This document shows, piece after piece, positions 45,240 to 55,599 of a DNA stretch of 64,000 bases. The stretch's first letter is position 1. Each line of letters begins with the position of its first letter. The notes beneath the pieces are model-generated. The model was not told the DNA's origin. It searched no databases and saw nothing but the letters and a program-made list of their open reading frames with translations. Source of the DNA: Lepus europaeus (taxonomy: Eukaryota; Chordata; Mammalia; Lagomorpha; Leporidae). The translations under genes and the position numbers were made by a program. Location: positions 119,629,701-119,693,700 of the forward strand of contig NC_084827.1 of the NCBI RefSeq assembly GCF_033115175.1, read 5' to 3'.

Positions 45240-45362
45240 TTGTATAATCACTTTGTGGATTAATTTGGTACCATTTGGTAAAATGGAAATGGAAACTCAG
45301 GAGAAAAATTTCCACCAGAACATACAGAGATTTGCATAAAAATGTTTATTGCATATTTATTG
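45240..45362 (+). mobile_element. Old L1 (L1M) fragment, left of a SINE
   Basis: AAATGGAAATGGAAACTCAGGAG and AAAATGTTTATTGCATATTTATTGC. The element continues after the SINE with the same orientation. Confidence 0.6.
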
Positions 45363-45373
45363 CAGCATTACTT

Positions 45374-45604
45374 TTTTAAAAATTTATTTGAGAGGTAGAA
45401 TTACAGACAGTGAGAGGGAGAGACAGAGAGGTCTTCCTTCCTTTGGTTCACTCCCCAAATGGCTACAATGGCCAGAGCTACGCCAATCCAAAGCCAGGAG
45501 CTGGGTGCTTCTTCCAGGTCTCCCACGTGGGTGCAGGGGCCCAAGGACTTGGGCCATCCTCCACAGGCGGAGGATTAACCCACTGCACCATGGAGCCATG
45601 CCCT
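45374..45604 (-). mobile_element. C-SINE with internal deletion
   Basis: AATTTATTTGAGAGGTAG tail, CGCCAATCCAAAGCCAGGAGC, GGACTTGGGCCATCCTCCAC, then a jump to AGGCGGAGGATTAACCCACTG and the head end. Roughly 100 bp between the 'GGGCCATC' block and the head are absent. The duplication CAGCATTACTT (45363-45373, 45605-45615) proves a normal insertion, so the deletion is internal. Confidence 0.9.
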
Positions 45605-45615
45605 CAGCATTACTT

Positions 45616-45984
45616 CTAAATGGAAGACTTCAAACAGCCTAATTGTCTAATAGTAGAAGAGGTAATAAATCTGGCATTGTGTTAATCATAGAATGTTGTG
45701 TCACAGTGAAAAGAAATGGTTAAAAAATAGGAAGAAATTAAAGTGGAATTTAGACCTTTGAATCCAAATATTTACTAAGGCTTAAGAGTTAAACATTGTC
45801 GTGAACCCCATGTTATGTAATAATAACATATTCACCCCTGTTTTTAAAAGATAGCATGTATGTATATACAAATACAGTACTTGCATAGGAATATGGCAAA
45901 ATGTTAAAAATTGTGCTCATCGAACTCTTCCTTATACTTTTCTGTATTATTTGAAATATTTTTAAATGAAAACACAAAAAGTGA
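45616..45984 (+). mobile_element. Old L1 (L1M) 3' end, right of the SINE
   Basis: CTAAATGGAAGACTTCAAACAGCC, GTGTCACAGTGAAAAGAAATGG and TTATACTTTTCTGTATTATTTGAAATATTTTTAAATG are L1M 3' text. Confidence 0.65.
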
Positions 45985-46110
45985 TTAAACCATAAATGCC
46001 TCATTTTACAGATGAGAAGGAATGGGAGCCTGAAGTTTAAATGATTTCCTATCTACAGGTCGTTGTTTAGACTTTCTAACTTGGTCTTTGGTCCATGATG
46101 CCACCCATCT
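45985..46110 (+). repeat. MIR fragment
   Basis: CCTCATTTTACAGATGAGAAGGAATGGGAGCCTGAAG follows MIR core order. Confidence 0.65.
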
Positions 46111-46208
46111 CACACCCAAGCCTCTTGGTTTAGTTTTCAGTCTCTTTCAAGAAGACGACGACAGTCCATCCCCTCCGACCTCCTCAATAAGCCAGCCCAG
46201 AAGAACAA

Positions 46209-46268
46209 GTGCAGAGGGGTAGGCATTTGGCCTAATGGTTAATACATTGGTTAAGACACTCACTTCCT
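46209..46268 (+). mobile_element. Older C-SINE, left part (split)
   Basis: GAGGGGTAGGCATTTGGCCTAATGGTTAA is the head of an older subfamily. The body resumes at 46589. Confidence 0.8.
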
Positions 46269-46588
46269 GGGGCCAGCACTGTGGCATAGCTGGTAAAGCC
46301 TCCGCCTGCAGTGCTGGCATCCCATGTGGGCGCCAGTTCGAGTCCTGAGTGCTCCACTTCCTATTCAGCTCTCTGCTATGGCCTGGGAAAGCAGTAGAAG
46401 ATGGCCCAAGTTGCTGGGTTCCGGCACCTGCGTTGGAAACCTGGAAGAAACTGCTGGCTCCTGGCTTTGGATCGGCACAACTCCAGCCATTGCAGCCAAT
46501 TGGGGAGTGAACCAGCGGATGGAAGACTTCCTTCTCTCTCTGTGTAACTCTGACTTTCAAGTAAAACAAATAAATCTTTAAAAAAAAG
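46269..46588 (+). mobile_element. Young C-SINE inserted in an older C-SINE
   Basis: GGGGCCAGCACTGTGGCATAGC head, intact B box GTTCGAGTCC at 46336-46345, CTCTCTGCTATGGCCTGGG body, short CT tract and AAACAAATAAATCTTTAAAAAA tail. An intact box B makes it one of two copies here with the best chance of pol III activity. Confidence 0.94.
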
Positions 46589-46812
46589 CCACCCACATCC
46601 CATTTCAGAGTGCCTCAGTGTTGTTCACAAACTCCAGCTTCCTGCTAAGGCAGCAGTGACATGTTAAGTGACTGGGTTCCTGTCACACAGGTGGCAGACC
46701 TGGACTGAGCTTCTCATCTCCAGCCTTGGCCCAGCCTCGGCCACTGCAAGCATTTGGGTAGTGAAACAGCAGATAGGAGTCTCTCCCTCAATGGCTTTTT
46801 AAAAACAAGAGG
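46589..46812 (+). mobile_element. Older C-SINE, right part
   Basis: ACCCACATCCCATTTCAGAGTGCCTC, ACTCCAGCTTCCTGCTAAGG, CAGACCTGGACTGAGC and GCAAGCATTTGGGTAGTG complete the element begun at 46209. Confidence 0.8.
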
Positions 46813-47024
46813 AGGAAATGGGAAGATGCAAAGGTGAGACTGTGTTAGCCTTCCTCTTGAGCTCACAGTACAGACGAAGAAGAGGATCGTAATACAATGC
46901 TCTATGAATCTCCTAGCTGACCCAGTCCTCCCGTTTCCCTCGTTCACAAAGGTCTCTTAATCCTCCCTGAGTCTTCATTTTTTTTTCAGAAAAATGAGGA
47001 GTCTGAATAGAAAGAAGTATCATC

Positions 47025-47406
47025 GGGGCCAGTGCTGTGGCATAGCAGGTATAGCTGCTGCCACCCGCAGTGCCGGCATCCCATATGGGCTCCAGTTCAA
47101 GTCCTGGCTGCTCCATTTCCCATTCAGCTCACTGCTATGGCCTGGGAAAGCAGTGGAAGATGGTCCAAGTTCTTGGGCCCCTGTACCCACATGGGAGACC
47201 TGGAAGAAATTCCTTGCTCCTGGCTCCTGGCTCCTGGCTCCTGGCTCCTGGCTTTGGATTGGCACAGCTCCAGTTGTTGCAGCCATCTGGGGAGTGAGCC
47301 AGTAGATGGAAGCCCTCTCTCTCTATCCCTCTCTCTCTCTCTCTCTGCCTCTCTTTCTCTCTCTGTGTAACTCTGACTTTCAAGTAAATAAATAAATCTT
47401 AAAAAA
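47025..47406 (+). mobile_element. C-SINE with (GCTCCTG)5 expansion
   Basis: Head GGGGCCAGTGCTGTGGC. The usual single 'gctcctggctcctgg' block is expanded to five GCTCCTG units at 47216-47250. Tail AAATAAATAAATCTT. Flanked by AGAAAGAAGTATCATC (47009-47024) and AGAAAGAGGTATCATC (47407-47422), a 16-bp duplication with one mismatch. Confidence 0.95.
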
Positions 47407-47422
47407 AGAAAGAGGTATCATC

Positions 47423-47849
47423 AACCCTGTAAGTTCAAAGTATTATCTCTGCACAAGTCTGTTGGCTAACTGTGGAATCTAAGCAGTCTGGAATTCCCTG
47501 CTGAAATCTGCACCCATAAAATCGTTTTCCCCATTTTCCTGAGTCTTTTTTCAATACCCTAACATTTTCTTCTGGTTATGATCTAGTGACCATGCTCGAT
47601 CCTTCTTTTCCAGTATACTGTATCATTCTCAATGCTCCTATAAAACTGTGGGACTGCTCTTCTGCCTGAGCTTTCAAGATTGGAATTTCGTGAAACATTT
47701 CAACACTACATGGCAAGTCACACATTGTTTTTCCTTAAGGACCAGGATCCCAATGTCAGTGGGTTGGCCTTGGCTCCATCTGGGAGCCAGAGATGGGAGC
47801 GACGGCCTCCACAACACCAGCACTGACCTCGGCACGGTCTAGTGGACTG
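47423..47849. other. Unique sequence
   Basis: No feature seen. Confidence 0.4.
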
Positions 47850-47962
47850 AACAGGAGTGGGAGTCAGGAACTCCACACTGAGTACTAATTGTGTGGGTGA
47901 CTTGGGCTGTGGCATTAGAGGAAGCTGTTCCGCCTCTAGGCTTCTTTTGCATAGGATAAGAA
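47850..47962 (+). repeat. MIR fragment
   Basis: GAGTCAGGAACTCC, GTGTGGGTGACTTGGGC and CCTCTAGGCTTCTTTTGCATAGGATAAG follow the MIR 5' half. Confidence 0.5.
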
Positions 47963-48796
47963 AGCTGTCAGCAGAAGTTCTCTGAGGCCGGATGTTACAG
48001 TCATTAAGATACCAAGAGCAAAGTCAGCCTCTTCCTTGGCCAGGACTAGGTCACCCTTGGTGTCCTCAGCCACAGCCCAACCATCAGAGACACGAACGGC
48101 TCCAATTCACTTTTCACATTTAAAGTAACATACTTTTTGTAGTTATTAATGGTTTATTCATGTGATCACCCATGAGTGAAGGGCATTTCCATCTCCCACA
48201 TCTTTAATGGCAGGTAATTAATGATGTGTTAGAAATTAACAACAATTAACCGTGCATAGGAACAATGGCAGAAGGTCAGAAACTGAAGACACAGTGTGGA
48301 GCTTCTCAGGCAGAATCTTGCCATTTCGCAGGGAGACGCCAGGAGAATGTGTCCTGTGAAATATCTTGCCATTTTAGTCATTTTTCAAATGGGAAAAACA
48401 TCAACCATGGCTCTAGTGCAATGTAACAGTTCAGATTTCTCTGGTGGGCCATAAGAAATAGAAGCCCAGAATGTCTCCCCTTGGCACAAATGCAACTTTG
48501 TTCCAGAACATGGGCCCAGACATAATCATTTTTTAGGATTAAAGTGTTTAACAAGATTAAAAATGTTAATGGGAGAACGTAAACAAATACCTGGTGCCTG
48601 TGCTAAGCTTGTTGGTTTTGCTAAACAAGCAAAATATTATATAACATATTGTAGTTTTAGCTACATACTAGTAATCATTGCCTAAACTACAGAACAGATA
48701 TGTAATTTAATAGTTACATGAGCATTTTAAGAATGTAGCTGATTCTAGTGGATTTCTGGAAATAACCCTTACTTGAATATTATATAAATATACTTA
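47963..48796. other. Unique AT-rich stretch, possible conserved noncoding DNA
   Basis: TAGTTATTAATGGTTTATTC, GGCAGGTAATTAATGATG, AATTAACAACAATTAACC and GGATTAAAGTGTTTAAC blocks, no repeat and no ORF. Conservation is unproven. Confidence 0.4.
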
Positions 48797-49045
48797 CTGT
48801 CATCCCTCAGTATCTATGGGGATTGGTACCAGGATAGCAAAATCCATAGATTCTAAAGTCCTTTATATAAAGTGGGATAATATTTGCATATAACATAAGT
48901 CCATCCCCCATATACTTTAAAACATCTCTTGATTACTTATAATATCTAATGTAAATGCTACACAGATATACTGTATTGTTTAAGGCATAAAATAAGAAAA
49001 TGTATATAAATCCTCAACACAGACATAATTTTTTCCCAAAAATTT
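48797..49045 (+). mobile_element. MER2 DNA transposon, left part
   Basis: CTGTCATCCCTCAGTATCTATGG, GATTGGTACCAGGATAGC, GGGATAATATTTGCATATAAC, ATATACTTTAAAACATCTCTTGATTAC match MER2. A TA flanks it at 48795-48796. Confidence 0.88.
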
Positions 49046-49366
49046 GTAAAAGATTTATGTATTTGTTTGAAAGGCAGAGTTACAGAGAGACAGAGGCAGA
49101 GAGAGAGAGGGAGGTCTTCCATCCACTGGTTCACTCCCCAAATGGCTGCAATGGCCAGGGCTGTACCTAGAGTCAGGAGTCGGGAGCTTCTTCCGGATCT
49201 CTCACACAGGTGCAGGGGCCCAAGGACTTGGGCCATCTTCCACTGCTTTCCCAGGCCATAGCAGAGAGCTGGATCAGAAGTGGAGCAGCTGGGACTCAAA
49301 CCGACACCCCTATGAAATGCCAGCACTGCAGGTGGTAGCTTTACCTGGTACACCATAGTGCTGACC
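49046..49366 (-). mobile_element. C-SINE inserted in MER2
   Basis: AAAGATTTATGTATTTGTTTG tail, GGCAGAGAGAGAGAGG, CTTCCATCCACTGGTTCACTCC, head end CATAGTGCTGACCCCC. The bases CCCAAAAATTTG before and CCCAAATATTTT after are a candidate duplication. Confidence 0.93.
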
Positions 49367-49437
49367 CCCCAAATATTTTAAATACAGGGTTGGCTGAATC
49401 CACAGATGAAGAACCCACAAATGAAGAGGGCCAATGG
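49367..49437 (+). mobile_element. MER2 DNA transposon, right part
   Basis: CAGGGTTGGCTGAATCCACAG, AGAACCCACAAATGAAGAGGG and CCAATGG followed by TA complete the MER2. Confidence 0.88.
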
Positions 49438-49610
49438 TACATAGAAATTATATATATATATATATGAATATTACATTTTTGTTTATAAATCTCTGCAAGT
49501 ATTATTGCTGTATATATGCAAGTTAATAAATATATTGTTTTAACTATATACTACATAAGTGCCAAAGAATATTACTAGTTAGGGCTAGATATCCCAATCT
49601 CACCCTGTGA
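49438..49610. other. Short AT-rich spacer
   Basis: (AT)n at about 49449-49465. Otherwise nothing. Confidence 0.5.
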
Positions 49611-50970
49611 TTTTTCCCCCATTTTTAAAATTTTTTTAAAAAATGTTCTTTAAGGTATACAAATTTCATGTATTTCATATATACAGATTTAGGAACATAG
49701 TGACACTTCTCACCCTAGCCTCCCTTCTGCCCACGCTATCGTCCTTCCTCCTCTTTCCTCTCTTATTCCCTCTCTTAATATTTACAGTGATCTACTTTCA
49801 GTCTACTTTATACTCACAAGATTAATCCTACACTAAGAGTTCAACAAATAGTAAGAAAAACAAAAAACAAAAAAACACTGTTCCTCAACGGTAGAGACAA
49901 GAGCTGCAAATAATCATCGAATCTCAAAATGTCAATTTCACTCCTATACATTACATTTTAGTTACTCTATTAGTTACCATAGATCAAGGAAAACATATGG
50001 TATTTGTTTTTTGGAGGACTGGCTTATTTCACTAAGTATAATGGTTTTCAGTTGCATTCATTTTATTGCAAAAGACAAGATTTCATTCTTTTTATGGCTG
50101 GTAGTATTACAAAGGTATATATACCACAATTTCTTTACCCAATCATCAGTTGAAGGACATCTGGGTTGATTCCATATCTTAACTATTGTGAACTGAGCTG
50201 CAATAAACAAGGGGTACAGATCACTCTTTCATATGTTGATTTCATTTCCCTTGTGTAAATTCCCAGGAGTGGGATTGCTGGGTCATATTTTCAGCTGTCA
50301 TATTTCTATACTGTCTTCCACTATAGGCTGTACTAGTTTACATTCCCTCCAAGAATGGGTTAGGGTACCATTTTCCCCACATCCTGACCAACATTTATTG
50401 CTAACTGATTTTTGTATGACAGCCATTCTTACTAGGGTGAGGTGAAACCTCATTGTGATTTTGATTTGCATTTCACTGATAGCTACTGATCCTGAGCATT
50501 TTTTCATGTGTCTATTTGCCATTTGAATTTCCTCTTTTGAAAAACACCTGTTCAAGTCCTTTGCCCATTTCTTAACTAAATTGTTTTGTTGTTGTTGAGT
50601 TTCTTTAGCACTTTATAGATTCTAGATATTAATCCTTTAGCAGTTTACAGTTTGCGAATCTTTTCTCCCATTCTGTTTGTTACCTCTTCATTTTGCTGAG
50701 TATTTCTTTTGCAGAGCAGAAGCTTCTCAGCTTGATGTAATCCCATTTGTCTATTTTGGCTTTGATTGCCTGTGTTTTTGATGTCTCTTCCAAAAAGTCT
50801 GTGCCTATGCCAATGTCTTGCAGTGTTTCCCCAATGTTTTCCTCCAGTAATTTGATGATATTAGGTTGTAGATTTAGAAATTTGATCCATTTTGAGTTGA
50901 TTTTCATATAAGATGTAAGGTAGGGGTCTAACCTCATGCTTCTGCATGTGGAGATCCAATTATTCCCCAT
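49611..50970 (-). mobile_element. Rabbit L1 (L1C-like), 5'-truncated, 1.35 kb
   Basis: The left end carries the L1C-like terminus (ATATACAGATTTAGGAACATAGTGACAC). Then come reversed L1 blocks including TGGGTTGATTCCATATCTTAACTATTG, GCTGCAATAAACAAGG, AGTGGGATTGCTGGGTCATA and CCCATTTGTCTATTTTGGC. It stops where a C-SINE joins it on the right. Confidence 0.88.
50298..50970 (-). pseudogene. Decayed L1 ORF2 C-terminal coding remnant
   Basis: Two minus-strand frames remain: 50970-50680 (96 codons, with DKWDYIKLRSFCSAKE) and 50555-50298 (85 codons, with [17 protein letters not shown] and NKCWSGCG). Both match the C-terminal part of L1 ORF2 protein, downstream of the reverse transcriptase, including the Cys-rich segment. 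Frameshifts and stops separate them, so nothing functional is encoded. Confidence 0.85.
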
Positions 50971-51291
50971 TTTTTAAAAAATGTTTTTTTATTTGAAAAT
51001 CAGAATTACAGAAAAAGAGGTAGAGACAGAGCTTCCATCCACTGGTTCAGTCACCAAATGGTCACAACAAACAGGGCTGGGCCAGGCCAAAGCCAGGAGC
51101 CAAGGGCTTCTTCTGGGTCTCCTCCATGAGTGCAGGGGCTCAAGGTCTTGGGCCATCCTCCACTGCTTTACTGGGCACATTAGCAGTGAGCTGGATTGGA
51201 AGAGGAGCAGTTGGGACTTGAACCAGCACCCATATGGAATGCCAGCATCACAGGAGGTGGCTCTACCCACTATGCCATAGCGCTGGCCCCA
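50971..51291 (-). mobile_element. C-SINE at the edge of an L1
   Basis: TTTTTTATTTGAAAATCAG tail, CTTCCATCCACTGGTTCAG, GGAGCCAAGGGCTTCTTCTGG, head end ATAGCGCTGGCCCC. CCCATTTTTT before and CCCATTTTTT after is a short candidate duplication. No L1 is recognised to the right, so the SINE may mark the L1's truncated end. Confidence 0.92.
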
Positions 51292-51449
51292 TTTTTTCCC
51301 ATTTTTAAATATGCAACAAGTTATCCTCAGGTCAAAATCTCCAGCATATCCCAATGGTGAAAAAAAGTCAGAGAGAGTGAGCCTAATTAACAAATTGATG
51401 ATTTAACCAATGATATATACCAAGGGTATCCTACTAAAGAGCAGGCCTG
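51292..51449. other. Spacer
   Basis: No feature seen. Confidence 0.4.
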
Positions 51450-51498
<49 letters not shown>

Positions 51499-51508
51499 TA
51501 TATATATA
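51450..51508 (+). repeat. (AT)n microsatellite
   Basis: About 22 AT units, then GCATATATATATATT. Strongly palindromic. Confidence 0.96.
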
Positions 51509-52496
51509 TTTTTTCTGCTTCCACCCACAAAGTAATTACAATTATAATTACATTACCTGTAATTATAAACATAATTAATTATATTCCTGCAGTGCTTTAG
51601 AGCTTACAAAGTACATTCACATTCATGTACATAATTATTTCACCTCATCAATACCCTATAAAGCAGGCAATCCAGAAAACCTAACACAAAACCAAGAGCT
51701 TCACACTGAGCCCAAATCTGTTACTTCCAGGTGGCCACTTCCTTCTCTTTTATAATAATCCCTTTAAACCAAGCTTATGCTAAAACAAAGAAAATAACCC
51801 ATTTTCTATAGGCAATGATGGTTTTGGTTCCTTGCTAAGCAACTTCTAAACCAGCAAATGTGGTTTAAGGGAAAGAAAGGCCCAGAATTTGTCAAGACGT
51901 CAGTCACAATTACTTGCAGGCTCTGGTTTGGGTTGGCTGTGCAGGAGCAGTTGGAGTTCCTAAGCCTCAGATAAGAGTAATTTGCAGAATGACAGACCTT
52001 GGGAACTAGGATAGCAAACATCAGTAGCACATCTATGTTGTGCACATTTCTGGGCATGCAGAGAAAGAGCCCCTGTTCCACAGTAGCTTGTGGTCAACAG
52101 GAAGGAGCCATCAGCATGCAGGTTCAGCCCTTGTGTTTTGCAGGTTAAGGGGTCAAACATGTACTCTTGTGCCTGCCTGCTTTTAAAGGTTCTTCTCTAC
52201 ACCCAGCTCTCAAAATTGGTATATCACATTGACTGTATAGCGCACATCTCTTCACACTGATTTCCCACTGTTCCTTCATTGTCACCCTCCCGTAGGTATG
52301 CCACCCTTGGCTCCTATTCCTGGGTCCCTCTGCTGCAGGGCTCTTGACTGCTATTATGTTGCCCACTTTCAAGTCCCAGTCAAAGGGCCAGCTCCTGAAA
52401 GATAAGGAAAGGGGCACATTGACCCTACTAAAAGTCTCCTTAGGGAAGGAATTTAATTACAATTGTAGAACCTGTAAGATGTTCAGTACCTTAAAA
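51509..52496. other. Unique sequence
   Basis: Three overlapping minus ORFs of 66-91 codons have no recognisable motif. No named repeat. Confidence 0.45.
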
Positions 52497-52685
52497 CAGT
52501 GCTAACTGAAGTTTGGACCAGCAGGTCAGTATTATCTGAAAATTTGTGAGAAGATATGCAACTTCCTGGCCCCCACCATACACCTGCTGAATTAAGGCAT
52601 TCACACACCTGCTGATATCCAAGGCATCGATGTTTTAACCAACCCTTTGGGTAATATGATATCTGCTGAAGTTTGGGACCCCTGT
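52497..52685 (+). mobile_element. MER5A-type hAT nonautonomous transposon
   Basis: AACTGAAGTTTGGACCAGCAGG, ATGCAACTTCCTGGCCCCCACC, CACCTGCTGAATTAAGGC and TATCTGCTGAAGTTTGGGACC are MER5A in order. Confidence 0.75.
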
Positions 52686-52703
52686 CTGAAAAGAATTGAA
52701 TTT

Positions 52704-53065
52704 TGGAGTGGGTGCTTGGTGCAGTGGTTAGGCTGCCACCTAGGGCGCCCAGCTCCCATATCAGAGTCCTGGGTTTGAGTCCTGGCTCTGCTCTTGATTT
52801 CAGGTCCCTGCAGCTTAGGAGGACGCAGATGATGGCTCAAGTACCTGGGTCCCTGCCACCCACATGGGAGACCAGATTGAGTTCTCACCTCCTGGCTTTG
52901 TTCTGGCTCAGCTCTGGCTGTTGTTGCCATTTGGGGCATGAACTAGCATATGGAAGACTCTCTCTCTCTCTCTCTCTCTCTCTCACTTTCTCTCTCTCTC
53001 ATCTCTATCTCTATCTCTATTTCTATATCTACCTCTCTCTTTCAAATAAATAAATAAAACAAATA
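52704..53065 (+). mobile_element. C-SINE, older, long CT tract
   Basis: GGAGTGGGTGCTTGGTGCAG head, GGTTTGAGTCC box B, GATGATGGCTCAAGTACCTGGG, a (CT)n starting near 52958 that passes into CTATCT and CTATTT units, then AAATAAATAAATAAAAC. Confidence 0.9.
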
Positions 53066-53084
53066 CATATTTTTAAATAACTGA

Positions 53085-53330
53085 CCTTCATTGAAATAAG
53101 AAGAGGGAGTAATTTACTTCCAGGGAAGTTTCCAAGAAGACATTGATTGGCATCTGAAGGTGGCCCTTTAAGACTGGTAGGATTCAAATACTCAGAGATG
53201 AGGGAAGAGCATTCCAAGGGCAAAGACAACATGAACAGAGGCTGAAATCCAAGAAGAGGCAGGGTGTGGCCTGAGAACAGCAAAACTCACATAGCCAGTG
53301 CCTGGGTTGACTGGAGAGGAGTCCTGGCCA
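53085..53330 (+). repeat. Ancient mammalian repeat, left part (split by MIR)
   Basis: GGGAAGTTTCCAAGAAGAC, GGGAAGAGCATTCCAAGGGC, AAAGACAACATGAACAGAGG and GGTGTGGCCTGAGAAC follow a common old dispersed repeat ('gaagagcattccaggcagagggaac...'). Related sequence is at 61085-62010. I do not assert a family name. Confidence 0.5.
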
Positions 53331-53495
53331 AATACTGATGGTACTTGACAGGTAACATTTATTGAGCCCCTAGTGTGTGCCTGAACGGAAAGCATAATTA
53401 GATGATTCCCATTGAAACATGAAGAGATGGAGACTTGAAGAAAGAGGCCGAACTGCCCAAATCACACAGCTTGGGCTTAAATCTTCACAGAAATG
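53331..53495 (+). repeat. MIR
   Basis: GGTAACATTTATTGAGCCCCTAGTGTGTGCC, GAGATGGAGACTTGAAG and AACTGCCCAAATCACACAGC follow MIR order. Confidence 0.7.
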
Positions 53496-53539
53496 AAGAC
53501 ATAGGTTGAGTTGTTGAGACTGGCAGCCTCAAGATCACA

Positions 53540-53740
53540 ATTCAATCATAGGGTGATTTTGGGGTCACACAAAGATTGCTAACACACAATTGGATCATCA
53601 GCAAGGAGACCAGTGTAGCAGCCACTATCTAGGAGGAAGATAATGAGAGAGCCAGGATTGGAATCAGGGCCATGGGAGTGAAAGGGAAGGGGCAGAGGAG
53701 CATTTGAAAGGAATGAGAGGGAAGGGACAAAGGAGAGGCT
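53540..53740 (+). repeat. Ancient mammalian repeat, right part
   Basis: AGCAAGGAGACCAGTGTAGCAGCC and GATAATGAGAGAGCC resemble the part of the repeat that follows the segment at 53085 ('gagaccagttaggaggctattgc...gagagatgatgg'). Confidence 0.4.
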
Positions 53741-53839
53741 CCAGTCTGAACTGCTCTGCGAGGAAGCTGGAGTGCTTAACAGGATCAGGGAATAACAGTG
53801 ACAACAAACACGTCACCCTCTTCTTCAGGTGGGGTTTTG

Positions 53840-54012
53840 TTTATCTAACACATATTCACCTGATACTGTATTAAGAGTTTTATGTAGATCAGTTCATGTC
53901 ATGTTTACAATCCCAAGAGGAGGTTACTATTATCCTTTCAATTTTACAGTCAAGTAAACTGAGGCATGAAGAGTGTAAGTAACTCGCCCAGGGCCACGTA
54001 GTATAACAACCT
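53840..54012 (+). repeat. MIR
   Basis: TTACTATTATCCTTTCAATTTTACAG, AAGTAAACTGAGGCATGAAGAG and AAGTAACTCGCCCAGGGCCACG. One of the best preserved MIR copies here. Confidence 0.82.
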
Positions 54013-54154
54013 TTTCTAGTCTACCCTTGCTACAAAATAGCACTAATATCTTCTTAGAGATTGGGATTTCCGTTCTGCGAAATAGTTCAAATAGGTTTCT
54101 TTCAAACATGGAAGCGAACAAAATGTAGCCTAGTGGACCAATGGGTTAATTGAT

Positions 54155-54312
54155 TTAGTGGTTCTGAACTTTCTTGGCGTACCAGAAACAGCTGTGGAGA
54201 TTTCAAATCTACCAAAACTGGGATCCCATGCCCAGAGATCAGGATTCAGTTGGTTTGTGGTGAGCCCAATAAAGCATTTGTTTGTTTGAATCACCCCAGG
54301 TGCTTAATAGAC
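54155..54312 (-). mobile_element. MER5A-type hAT nonautonomous transposon
   Basis: TAGTGGTTCTGAACTTTCTTGGCG, GATCAGGATTCAGTTGG and GAATCACCCCAGGTGC are the reverse arrangement of the copy at 52497. Confidence 0.72.
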
Positions 54313-55599
54313 ACACAACACAGAGACTATTGAACAAAGTGATTGATAAGCATTTATTACCACCTACCATGTGTTAAAGGGCATGTAGTGGTAGATTCCA
54401 AAGGTGATAAGATATTCCCCCAGCTCCTAGAGTTGGTATCTTCCAGGATCTGCACAAAACCCAGGAAAAAGAAAACTACTGGGAAGCAGATTAGAAATGG
54501 TGAAGTTAGCCAGTGACCTAGAATTCATCTCCAGATCCTGATGGGAGACATGGAGAGGGCTCCAGAAGGGCAGTGTTTATACTAAGTAGAGCAGATAAGG
54601 AACCTCCAGAGACTGCTGTGTAAATCTACACCTCCACTTCAGAGGTCCACTGCACAGACCAATTTGTCATCCTCTGCCTTCGTTCTGTGCAAGTGGACCT
54701 CTGGCACGGGTCAGGCCCTGGCGCCTACACCACTGATGTGGAGGCATATCTTTTTCTTGGCCAATGGGAAAAGAAGGAAAACACTTCGGCAGCTGCTAAA
54801 CCCCAGGGTCTTTATTTGAACTTCCCTAGAACAGGCAAGTTAGTGGTATTTATGGCTTAGAAGAATTTCCATCTACAAGTTTATCTTCTTGTTAAAATTC
54901 AGCCATCCCCCTACCCAAAACAACCACAGACAATAAATCAAAGCTTAAGTAAGAAGCAAAGACTTATCTCTACACATAGGAATTCCCGTGGTTGCTACCA
55001 TACTATTTTCCAGAATCAGACATTGTAAGAGGTTAAGTGACTAAGGGGCAGGGGTGAGCTGCCCTTCGACTGGCTACCCAGAATGCAAGGAAATGAGACC
55101 ATTTGTTGTTTAAACCAAGGGAGGAAGATCTGGGCTAGCACTTCTCGATCATTCGAGCGCTCCATCAAGGCTCTCCCTCTCCCAGATGACGTACAATGCT
55201 GCTGACTTTATTCTTAACTGACTCTGCCAGTTGATGACCGTGCTCTCCAATCTGGTTCCTTTCTCTTTCACAGAAACAATGGTGTCAAAATCAGCACATC
55301 TCCTTTCTGAATACTTAACAGATGTTTAGTTCTGTCTCTGTCATCAAGGGGATGACAGCAGAGCTCAGCGGCCAACTGGTGTCATAAGTTACTACTCTTG
55401 TATCAAACAGGAAAAAGGTATTATTTGGGGCCCAAAGTCTCGTCTTCCAATAAGACTCTGTTCTTCTGGTCCACAACTGTGCTCAAGTACAGTAAGAGCA
55501 ACAGGCCCTTCCTAATATCCAGGTTGCCCCTGCTCTATACCCACTTCATAGTGTTTGAGCTGGGGATGTTGATCACCCTATTCATAGTGATATAGGCAG
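54313..55599. other. Unique sequence, possibly including an older ERV interior
   Basis: No coding match I can name. A 65-codon ORF at 55398-55595 ends in a hydrophobic stretch (FELGMLITLFIVI) just before a candidate LTR. It could be a retroviral remnant but has no diagnostic motif. Confidence 0.35.

Noticed and set aside
46147..46596. 149-codon minus ORF
   Set aside because: It is a read-through of the nested C-SINEs. Many other SINE copies give the same recurring peptide fragments.
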